Shown here in pieces: positions 1 to 5,989 of a stretch of DNA of 24,597 nt. Source of the stretch: Limnohabitans sp. Rim8. GTDB lineage: Bacteria; Pseudomonadota; Gammaproteobacteria; Burkholderiales; Burkholderiaceae_C. How positions within the stretch are numbered: the stretch's first letter is position 1; each line of letters opens with the position of its first letter. Where the stretch lies: the NCBI GenBank assembly GCA_945877725.1, contig CAMDXR010000011.1, positions 1 to 24,597 on the forward strand, written 5' to 3'. A model generated the notes under the pieces. It ran no database searches. It had not been told where the DNA came from and saw only the letters and a list, made by a program, of their open reading frames with translations. The translations under genes were made by a program, and so were the position numbers.

Positions 1-17
1 TTTCTCTGGAGATTTTC

Positions 18-1106
18 ATGTCCGATTTGTTTGACAACCCCATGGGTTTGTGTGGCTTCGAGTTTGTCGAGTTCGCCTCCCCTGTCCCCAACACGCTCGA
101 ACCCCTGTTCGAAAAAATGGGCTTCTCACTGGTCGCCAAACACCGTTCCAAAGACGTGGTGCTGTACCGTCAGGGCGATATCAACTTCATCGTCAACCGC
201 GAACCCAAAAGCCTGGCCGGGTACTTTGCTTCCGAGCATGGGCCGTGTGCTTGTGCGCTGGCTTTTCGGGTCAAAGACTCGCACAAAGCCTATGCGCGTG
301 CCTTGGAATTGGGGGCCCAGCCGGTCGAGGTGCCCACGGGTCCGATGGAGTTGCGCTTGCCCGCCATCAAGGGCATTGGCGGTGCGCCGCTGTATTTGAT
401 TGACCGCTTTGAAGACGGCAAAAGCATTTACGACATTGATTTTGAGTTCATCGAAGGCGTGGACCGCCACCCACCGGGCCATGGCCTGAAGCTCATCGAC
501 CACATGACGCACAACGTCTACAAAGGGCGCATGGCGTTTTGGAGCGGTTTTTACGAAAAGTTGTTCAACTTCAAGGAAATCCGTTACTTCGACATCAAGG
601 GTGAATACACCGGTCTGACCAGCCAGGCCATGATGGCGCCGGACGGCATGATCCGCATCCCTTTGAACGAAGAGTCGGGCAAAACGGGGGGCCAGATCGA
701 AGAATTTCTGATGCAGTTCAACGGCGAGGGGATTCAGCACATTGCCCTGCTGACCGACGACATTCTGAAAAGCGTGGACGCCTTGCAAATGGCGGGCATC
801 CCTTTGATGACCGCGCCCAACGACATTTATTACGAAATGCTTGAAGAACGCCTGAAGGGGCACGGCGAGCCCGTGGCCGAATTGCAGGCGCGCGGTATTT
901 TGATGGACGGATCAACCGCCAATGGCGAAAAGCGTTTGTTGTTACAAATCTTCAGCCAAACCTTGCTGGGGCCGGTGTTCTTCGAGTTCATTCAACGCAA
1001 GGCGGATGAGGGTTTTGGTGAGGGCAACTTCAAAGCGTTGTTTGAATCCTTGGAACGTGACCAGATCCGTCGCGGGGTGATTCAGGGCGATCAAACCGCC
1101 ACTTGA
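18..1106 (+). CDS. hppD: 4-hydroxyphenylpyruvate dioxygenase
   Basis: This is a cytosolic non-haem Fe(II) enzyme that converts 4-hydroxyphenylpyruvate and O2 to homogentisate and CO2 in tyrosine catabolism. The 362-residue length is normal for the bacterial family. The protein has two vicinal-oxygen-chelate halves (about 10-140 and 155-345). The expected metal triad is visible: H162 in DHMTHNV, H241 in GIQHIALL and E323 in FFEFIQR. The C-terminal helix with the GFGEGNFKALFESLERDQ pattern closes the active site, as in the Pseudomonas enzyme. The ATG is preceded by GGAGA at 8-12 with 5 bases of spacing, which supports this start. The upstream promoter lies outside the window. No homogentisate pathway genes are adjacent, so it may be a stand-alone gene. 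Identification is secure. Confidence 0.96.
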   Translation: MSDLFDNPMGLCGFEFVEFASPVPNTLEPLFEKMGFSLVAKHRSKDVVLYRQGDINFIVNREPKSLAGYFASEHGPCACALAFRVKDSHKAYARALELGAQPVEVPTGPMELRLPAIKGIGGAPLYLIDRFEDGKSIYDIDFEFIEGVDRHPPGHGLKLIDHMTHNVYKGRMAFWSGFYEKLFNFKEIRYFDIKGEYTGLTSQAMMAPDGMIRIPLNEESGKTGGQIEEFLMQFNGEGIQHIALLTDDILKSVDALQMAGIPLMTAPNDIYYEMLEERLKGHGEPVAELQARGILMDGSTANGEKRLLLQIFSQTLLGPVFFEFIQRKADEGFGEGNFKALFESLERDQIRRGVIQGDQTAT

Positions 1107-1115
1107 GGTTTCTGG

Positions 1116-1170
1116 CGCTCCGGACACTCATTTCAGTCCCTAAAGCGACTCTTTCGAGGGTCCGGTAGCG
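1116..1170 (+). other. Long-range stem in the hppD-iorA intergenic region
   Basis: CGCTCCGGAC at 1116-1125 can pair with GTCCGG-T-AGCG at 1160-1170, giving 10 base pairs with a single bulged T. Inside it, CTC (1127-1129) can pair with GAG (1156-1158) and AGTC (1135-1138) with GACT (1147-1150). It starts about 10 bases after the hppD stop and has no U-tract after it, so it is not a classic intrinsic terminator. It may be a 3' end structure of the hppD mRNA. The pairing is visible in the sequence; the role is unknown. Confidence 0.35.
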
Positions 1171-1190
1171 TTTCACCCGTTGTTTCCCGC

Positions 1191-1219
1191 TTGCACCTAG
1201 CCGGGCTTGGCCACATAGT
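1191..1219 (+). promoter_or_regulatory. Possible sigma-70 promoter of the iorAB-soxXYZA operon
   Basis: TTGCAC (1191-1196) and CATAGT (1214-1219) are spaced by 17 bases. This is a weak match to the sigma-70 -35 and -10 boxes (3 of 6 and 4 of 6 positions). It is the best placed candidate in the 146-base gap before the operon and would give a leader of about 27 bases. Treat it as tentative. Confidence 0.3.
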
Positions 1220-1252
1220 TTGTTTTTGGCCGAACACTAGGAGACTGTGCCC

Positions 1253-1711
1253 ATGAAGCTGAATGTCAACGGTAAAAATCACACCCTCGATGTCGAACCC
1301 GAAATGCCCTTGCTTTGGGCCTTACGCGACGAACTCGACATCAAGGGCCCCAAGTTCGGTTGTGGCATTGCCCAGTGCGGCTCTTGCACGGTCTTGCTCA
1401 ATGGCGAGCCCGTGCGCTCTTGCTCGTATCCGGTGTCGGGGGCTTCCGGGCAAAAAGTCATCACCATCGAAGGCTTGGCCGAAAAAGGCCGCCTGCACGC
1501 GGTTCAACAAGCCTGGATTGACCACCAAGTGCCCCAGTGCGGTTATTGCCAAGGGGGCCAGATGCTGGCTGCTGTGGCCTTGCTCAAGAAAAAACCGAAA
1601 CCCACGGACGAAGACATTGATGCGGCCATGAGCAACATCTGTCGCTGCGGCACTTATGCCCGCATTCGCACCGCCATCCACGCCGCCGCCAAGAAAGGAG
1701 GCCGCGCATGA
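1253..1711 (+). CDS. [2Fe-2S] subunit of an IorA-like molybdenum hydroxylase
   Basis: This is the small electron-transfer subunit of a xanthine-oxidase-family enzyme of the isoquinoline 1-oxidoreductase / periplasmic aldehyde dehydrogenase type. It should pass electrons from the molybdenum centre of the next gene's product to an outside acceptor. The 152-residue length is typical. The plant-type 2Fe-2S cluster has C37, C42, C45 and C57, and the second cluster has C96, C99, C130 and C132 in the QCGYCQGG and CRCGTYARI motifs. A GTG at 1247 is also in frame, but AGGAG at 1239-1243 sits 9 bases before the ATG at 1253 and only 3 before the GTG, so the ATG is preferred. The stop overlaps the next start by ATGA. 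It has no signal peptide and is presumably exported with its Tat partner. The substrate cannot be read from the sequence. Confidence 0.9.
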   Translation: MKLNVNGKNHTLDVEPEMPLLWALRDELDIKGPKFGCGIAQCGSCTVLLNGEPVRSCSYPVSGASGQKVITIEGLAEKGRLHAVQQAWIDHQVPQCGYCQGGQMLAAVALLKKKPKPTDEDIDAAMSNICRCGTYARIRTAIHAAAKKGGRA

Positions 1712-3894
1712 AGACCCCCAACCCAACGCCGGAACAGACCACGGGCATGGACCGCAGGCATTTTCTTAAAGTCGGCAGCAGCGCCACGGCGGGCTTGTCG
1801 ATGGGCTTTTTTGTGCCCACTTCGGCCCAGGCCCAAGCTGCAGCCAAGCCGCAGCTCAATGTGTGGGTCGAAATTGAGCCGAACGACACGATCGTGATTC
1901 GTTACGCCCGGGCCGAAATGGGCCAGGGCAGCATGACCTCGGCCCCCATGATCATTGCCGAAGAACTCGAAGCCGACTGGAAAAAAGTGCGTGTTGAATA
2001 CGCCACGGCCCACGAAAACCTGCGCACCAAGCGGGCCTATGGCGACATGGCTTCTGTGGGCAGTCGCACCATTCGCAACTCGCAAGAATACCTGCGCAAA
2101 GCCGGCGCGACCGGGCGCGAAATGCTGGTCATGGCGGCCGCACAGCAATGGGGCGTGCCCGCCAGCGAGTGCAAAGCCGCGCTGAGCAAAGTGACCCATG
2201 CGGCCAGCAAACGCAGCCTGAGCTATGGCCAATTGGCCGCCGCTGCCGCCAAGCTTGAAGCGCCCAAAGACGTCAAGCTGAAAGACCCGAAAGACTGGAC
2301 CCTGATTGGCAAACCGATTGCCCGGGTGGATATTCCCGACATCGTGACGGGTCGCACTCGCTACGGCATCGACGCGCAAGTGCCCGGCATGTTGCACGCG
2401 GCCATTGCCGCCTGCCCCGTGTTCAATGGCACGGTCAAGAGCATGGATGCCTCTAAGGTGGAAAACCGCCGGGGCATTGTCAAGGTGTTGAACCTGGGCA
2501 CTTTTGTGGCGGTGGTGGCCGACAACTGGTGGCGTGCCAAAGAGGCCTTGCGCGAAGTGGCGGTCGAATGGGATGTGGGCGAGCACGGCACGCTGTCCAG
2601 TGCCGCCATCATGGCCCACTTCAAGGCGGGCATGGATCAACCCGAACTGGCCGTGGCACGCAACGATGGCAACACGCCGGAGGCCCTGGGCAAGTCGGCC
2701 AAAGTGGTTGAGGCCGATTACTTCACACCCTATCTGGCCCATGCCACCATGGAGCCCATGGTGTGTACGGCTTGGTTGCAGGGCGATCAACTCGAGATTT
2801 GGTGTTCCACACAAAACCCCGAATCCACGTTGGCCGTGGGGGCCGCTACAGCAGGCGTACCGCAGGCCAATGTCAAAGTGCACCCCATGCAGTTGGGCGG
2901 TGGCTTGGGCCGCAAGAGCCCGCAAGATTTCACGCGTCAGGCGGTCATGATTGCCAAGGCGATTCCAGGCAAGCCGGTCAAGATGCTGTGGTCTCGCGAA
3001 GAAGAAATCCAGCATGGTTTGTACCGGCCGGCCAGCCTGATGCGCTTCAAGGGTGGGCTGAACGCCAACGGCAAGGTCGATGCCTTGCACATCCGGGTCA
3101 GCGCGCCGTCCATTTTGGCCACCTTGCTCAAGCTGCCTTTGCCCAAGGGCATTGATGGTCAGGCGGTGGCCAGTTTCAATGACCACCCTTACGACATTCC
3201 CAACACGCTGGTCGACTACGCGCAGCGCAACACCAATGTGCCGGTGGGTTTCTGGCGCTCGGTCGGGCATTCGCAAAACCCTTACGGACGCGAGTGTTTC
3301 ATTGACGAATTGGCGCAGGCCGCAGGCAAAGACCCGGTGGCCTTCCGCTTGGACATGTTGGCCAACAACGAAAAGTCCAAACGCGACCGCAGCATTTTGG
3401 AGGCCGTGACCAAGGCCGCAGGCTGGGGCAGTAAATTGCCCACGGGCGTGTTCCGGGGTGTGGCCGAAACCGAGGGCTATGGCAGCTGGACCGCCTGTGT
3501 CTGCGAGGTCTCGGTGAACGCCAAGAACGAGGTCAAGATCCACCGGGTGGTGATCGGCATCGACCCGGGGTATGCCGTCAACCCGGACAACATCGTGGCC
3601 CAGTTCCAGGGCAGTGTGGTGCATGGCCTGACCGCCATTTTTTGGGGCGAAAACACGGTTAAAGAAGGCCGCATCGAGCAATCCAACTTTCACGATTACC
3701 GCATGATGCGTTTGAACGAAATGCCCAAGGTGGAGGTGGTCATTGCCCCCACGGGTGGCTTTTGGGGCGGTGTGGGCGAACCCGCGCAGGCCCCCTTGGC
3801 CCCGGCCTTGGTCAATGCCATCTCGGCGGCACTGGGCAAACGCATTCGCTCATTGCCCCTCAAAAACCACGGGTTGAGTCTTGCTCGGGCATGA
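1708..3894 (+). CDS. Tat-exported molybdopterin-binding subunit, IorB-like
   Basis: This is the large catalytic subunit of a xanthine-dehydrogenase-family molybdenum hydroxylase, 728 residues, in the single-chain IorB layout. Such enzymes hydroxylate aldehydes or N-heterocycles with water and deliver electrons to cytochromes or other carriers. A twin-arginine signal is clear: RRHFLK at residues 16-21, then a hydrophobic stretch ending near AQAQA. Family motifs include GGGLGRKSPQDF, RSVGHSQNPYGRECFIDELA and, near the C terminus, GVGEPAQAPLAPAL, whose E691 is the expected active-site base. The start overlaps the [2Fe-2S] gene by four bases. The stop overlaps the soxX start by ATGA, so translation is probably coupled into the sox genes. 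Exact substrate is unknown: aldehyde, heterocycle or, given the neighbours, a sulfur compound are all possible. Confidence 0.88.
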   Translation: MKTPNPTPEQTTGMDRRHFLKVGSSATAGLSMGFFVPTSAQAQAAAKPQLNVWVEIEPNDTIVIRYARAEMGQGSMTSAPMIIAEELEADWKKVRVEYATAHENLRTKRAYGDMASVGSRTIRNSQEYLRKAGATGREMLVMAAAQQWGVPASECKAALSKVTHAASKRSLSYGQLAAAAAKLEAPKDVKLKDPKDWTLIGKPIARVDIPDIVTGRTRYGIDAQVPGMLHAAIAACPVFNGTVKSMDASKVENRRGIVKVLNLGTFVAVVADNWWRAKEALREVAVEWDVGEHGTLSSAAIMAHFKAGMDQPELAVARNDGNTPEALGKSAKVVEADYFTPYLAHATMEPMVCTAWLQGDQLEIWCSTQNPESTLAVGAATAGVPQANVKVHPMQLGGGLGRKSPQDFTRQAVMIAKAIPGKPVKMLWSREEEIQHGLYRPASLMRFKGGLNANGKVDALHIRVSAPSILATLLKLPLPKGIDGQAVASFNDHPYDIPNTLVDYAQRNTNVPVGFWRSVGHSQNPYGRECFIDELAQAAGKDPVAFRLDMLANNEKSKRDRSILEAVTKAAGWGSKLPTGVFRGVAETEGYGSWTACVCEVSVNAKNEVKIHRVVIGIDPGYAVNPDNIVAQFQGSVVHGLTAIFWGENTVKEGRIEQSNFHDYRMMRLNEMPKVEVVIAPTGGFWGGVGEPAQAPLAPALVNAISAALGKRIRSLPLKNHGLSLARA

Positions 3895-4283
3895 AAGCGG
3901 CTGCTGCTGCACTGGCGGGGTGCCTGGTTTGCTGTGCCGCGATGGGGCAGGTGGCAACCGCCTCGCCTGAGCGGGGCCGCAGCTTGCTTTTGCAAAGGCA
4001 AGACACGGGCTGCGTGTTGTGTCACCAGATCCCCGGCTTGCCTGCAGGCGGTGCGCTGGGGCCTTCCTTGCACGGCTTTGCGCAGCGCAGCACGCTGGCG
4101 CAGGCCCGTGTACAGGTGGCCGATGCCAGACGTTTTAATCCGCAAACCATCATGCCGGCCTACCTCAGCACCGAGGGTTTGCACAACGTGGCCGCCAGTT
4201 ATCGGGGGCAAACCATCTTGAACCCTCAAGAGTTGGAAGATATCCTGAGTTATTTGTTTCAGCCATCGCTTGCAACACCATGA
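3891..4283 (+). CDS. soxX: Sulfur-oxidation c-type cytochrome SoxX
   Basis: This is a periplasmic monohaem cytochrome, the partner of SoxA in the SoxXA complex that attaches thiosulfate to the SoxY cysteine by oxidation. The protein has 130 residues, with an N-terminal export signal (about residues 1-24, AAAAALAGCLVCCAAMG). The haem site is CVLCH at 41-45 and the likely axial methionine is M88 in TIMPAY. The spacing and the GPSLHGFA segment fit SoxX. The ATG overlaps the IorB-like stop by ATGA. A reading frame continues upstream to 3762, but that part lies inside the previous gene and lacks a signal, so the start at 3891 is preferred. In IorB-type enzymes an adjacent cytochrome often accepts the electrons, so a dual role is possible; that is inference. 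Confidence 0.85.
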   Translation: MKAAAAALAGCLVCCAAMGQVATASPERGRSLLLQRQDTGCVLCHQIPGLPAGGALGPSLHGFAQRSTLAQARVQVADARRFNPQTIMPAYLSTEGLHNVAASYRGQTILNPQELEDILSYLFQPSLATP

Positions 4284-4765
4284 AACCTGCGCCAACCCAA
4301 CGCCGTTTTTGGCTCCAGCAAAGCGCCCGCCTCGGACTGCTGGGGGTGGCTTTGCAGGCTTGGCCCAGCTGGGCCCAAAAGATGGCCTCGGGCCAGTTGA
4401 TGAGTTTTGCCCAGATGGTGGAACCCCTGACGCAGGGTGCCCGCTTGTTGAGGCAAGACGTGAAATTGGTGGCCCCGGTGTTGGCCGACAACGGCACGCT
4501 GGTGCCCTTGGGCGTGCAGGTGCAAAGCCCCATGACGGCGCAAGACCACGTCACCCATCTGTATTTGCTGTCACAACGCAACCCGGTCACGCGCATGGCC
4601 GTTTTCCAACTGGGCCCATGGAACGGGCGGGCCGAGGTCAGCACACGCGTGCGCCTGGCAGGCACCCAAGAGGTGGTGGCGCTGGCGCGCTTGTCGAGCG
4701 GTGAGTTCCGCTACGACCAGATGGAGATCATCGTCACCGAGTCGGCTTGTGTGGACGCCTCATGA
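4280..4765 (+). CDS. soxY: SoxY-like sulfur carrier with altered C terminus
   Basis: SoxY carries sulfur intermediates on a cysteine at the end of a flexible C-terminal arm and works as a SoxYZ dimer in the periplasm. The protein has 161 residues. A Tat signal is visible (QRRFWLQQSARLGLLG, ending near WAQ). The body matches SoxY, with the VKLVAPVLADNGTLVPLGVQV region and an immunoglobulin-like fold pattern. The canonical terminal motif GGCGG is missing: the protein ends SACVDAS, with C157 the only candidate carrier residue. The soxZ start overlaps the stop (ATGA), and no alternative frame restores the motif. It overlaps soxX in the same way. Identification as SoxY is helped by the neighbouring soxX, soxZ and soxA; whether it still carries sulfur is open. 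Confidence 0.78.
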   Translation: MKPAPTQRRFWLQQSARLGLLGVALQAWPSWAQKMASGQLMSFAQMVEPLTQGARLLRQDVKLVAPVLADNGTLVPLGVQVQSPMTAQDHVTHLYLLSQRNPVTRMAVFQLGPWNGRAEVSTRVRLAGTQEVVALARLSSGEFRYDQMEIIVTESACVDAS

Positions 4766-5103
4766 GCCTGGTTTTAGCGCGCATCCAATGGCCTGAGCGC
4801 ATCGTTGCGGGCGACGTGGTGAAGGTGCGTCTGCTGGTGCAACACCCCATGGACACGGGTTATTTGCAAGACCTGCTGGGTAAAGTGGTGCCGCGTAACG
4901 TGATCGGCTTGCTGACGTGCAATTTAGGGTCACAAGAGGTTTTCAGGGTAGAGCCTTCTTCGGGCGTTTCAGCCAACCCTTTGTTTGAATTCTTTGTTCG
5001 GGCCACCGAAACGGCCGAGATGAGCGTGCAGTGGGTCGATGACCGGGGCAACAAGGGCAGCCTGCAGCAAACCATGACGGTGCTGCCACAGGGCTCGAGG
5101 TGA
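4762..5103 (+). CDS. soxZ: Sulfur carrier partner SoxZ
   Basis: SoxZ is the non-covalent partner of SoxY and holds the carrier arm in the SoxYZ complex. This protein has 113 residues and shows the family pattern: IQWPERIVAGDVVKVRLLVQHPMDTGY near the start (with the HPM-TG-Y core), then VPRNVI, then NPLFEFFVRATETAEMSVQWVDDRG. It has no signal peptide, as expected, because SoxZ is co-exported with Tat-targeted SoxY. The ATG at 4762 overlaps the soxY stop. An in-frame TTG at 4747 would add five residues but is unlikely. The stop at 5101-5103 forms part of the ribosome-binding sequence of soxA. Confidence 0.88.
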   Translation: MSLVLARIQWPERIVAGDVVKVRLLVQHPMDTGYLQDLLGKVVPRNVIGLLTCNLGSQEVFRVEPSSGVSANPLFEFFVRATETAEMSVQWVDDRGNKGSLQQTMTVLPQGSR

Positions 5104-5108
5104 ATCCC

Positions 5109-5948
5109 ATGCGGGCGTTGGTGTGGGCGCGGGTGTGGGCAGGGTGGCGACGGGGGCTGCTGGGCGCGGTCTTTTTTGCGTTCACAACGGCTGCACTGAC
5201 CCAGACTGCTGCGCCGCCACTGCGGACTTTGTCCTTGTCCCAGGTCCAATCGGGGCTGCATTTTTCGGGCAAGGATGTGCAGGCTTTGCAGACCGACGAA
5301 TTTGCCAACCCAGGGCAGCTGTGGCTCAGCCAAGGGCAAGCACTTTGGGGCCGCGCGAACGTCAGCAGCAACAGCAACGGTAAATCTTGTGCCAGTTGCC
5401 ACGGCGATGTGGCCAGCAGCATGAAGGGCGTAGCCACCCGGTATCCGGCCGTGGATGTCGCCAGCGGCCGATTGTTCAACCTCGAAGACCGGATTCAAAA
5501 GTGCAGCACCCAATATTTAGGCGCTGCAGCCATGGCCCCAGAATCCGATGCCTTGCTGGGCTTGACCCTGCTCGTGGCGCAGGCCTCCAAAGGCTTGCCC
5601 CTTCGGGTGAACATCGGCGCAGCGGCGTGGCCCCATTGGCAAGCGGGCGCAGCTTTGTTTAGCAAGCGCCAAGGGCAACTCAACTTGTCTTGCGCGCAGT
5701 GTCATGATCAAAATTTTGGCCAGCGCCTGTACACCGACCCTTTGAGCCAGGGCCAGCCCAATGGCTACCCGGTGTACCGACTGGAGTGGCAAAAAACAGG
5801 CTCGCTCGAACGGCGTTTGCGCAGTTGCTATTCAGGTATTCGCGCAGAAGTCCCTGCTTGGGGCGCCACCGAAATGCGTCAATTGGCGCTCTACCTTATG
5901 TGGCGCGGCGAAGGCCTGCCAGTAGAAGTCCCGGCGGTGCGCAAGTAA
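5109..5948 (+). CDS. soxA: Dihaem sulfur-oxidation cytochrome SoxA
   Basis: SoxA is the catalytic subunit of the periplasmic SoxXA complex, which forms the cysteine-S-thiosulfonate on SoxY. From the ATG at 5109 the protein has 279 residues, with a hydrophobic signal (about 16-35). It has two haem sites, C94-C97-H98 (CASCHG) and C195-C198-H199 (CAQCHD), so it is the dihaem form. The likely cysteine ligands C132 (IQKCSTQ) and C240 (RSCYSGIRAE, which carries the active-site cysteine in the family) are present. A GTG at 5100 overlapping the soxZ stop is an alternative start. GAGGTGA at 5097-5103 is a strong ribosome-binding sequence 5 bases before the ATG, so the ATG is preferred. No soxB follows, which is unusual because soxB is commonly next to soxA. 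Confidence 0.9.
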   Translation: MRALVWARVWAGWRRGLLGAVFFAFTTAALTQTAAPPLRTLSLSQVQSGLHFSGKDVQALQTDEFANPGQLWLSQGQALWGRANVSSNSNGKSCASCHGDVASSMKGVATRYPAVDVASGRLFNLEDRIQKCSTQYLGAAAMAPESDALLGLTLLVAQASKGLPLRVNIGAAAWPHWQAGAALFSKRQGQLNLSCAQCHDQNFGQRLYTDPLSQGQPNGYPVYRLEWQKTGSLERRLRSCYSGIRAEVPAWGATEMRQLALYLMWRGEGLPVEVPAVRK

Positions 5949-5950
5949 GA

Positions 5951-5976
5951 GGGGCGGGTGGGGGGCGGGTGGGGGG
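5951..5976 (+). repeat. Tandem G-rich repeat, G-quadruplex-prone, between convergent soxA and recQ
   Basis: Five G-runs of 3 to 6 bases are separated by single bases. Two perfect copies of the 11-base unit CGGGTGGGGGG lie at 5955-5965 and 5966-5976, after GGGG at 5951-5954. On the + strand this satisfies the rule for a G-quadruplex with one-base loops, the most stable class. It fills the gap between two convergent genes and may act as a transcription or replication pause. Quadruplex formation is inferred. Confidence 0.6.
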
Positions 5977-5989
5977 CGTTAAGGAAGCC

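Noticed and set aside
1207..1224. TGGCCACATAGTTTGT before the [2Fe-2S] gene as a sigma-54 promoter
   Set aside because: No GC at the -12 position.
1654..3693. Long open frame of 679 codons on the minus strand opposite the molybdopterin subunit
   Set aside because: It is antisense to a gene with clear family motifs, has low-complexity His/Gly/Arg-rich composition and no recognisable domain. It reflects GC-rich codon bias.
3762..3890. Longer soxX start inside the molybdopterin gene
   Set aside because: It would place 43 Arg/Gly-rich residues before the export signal, while the ATG at 3891 gives a normal signal peptide and an ATGA junction.
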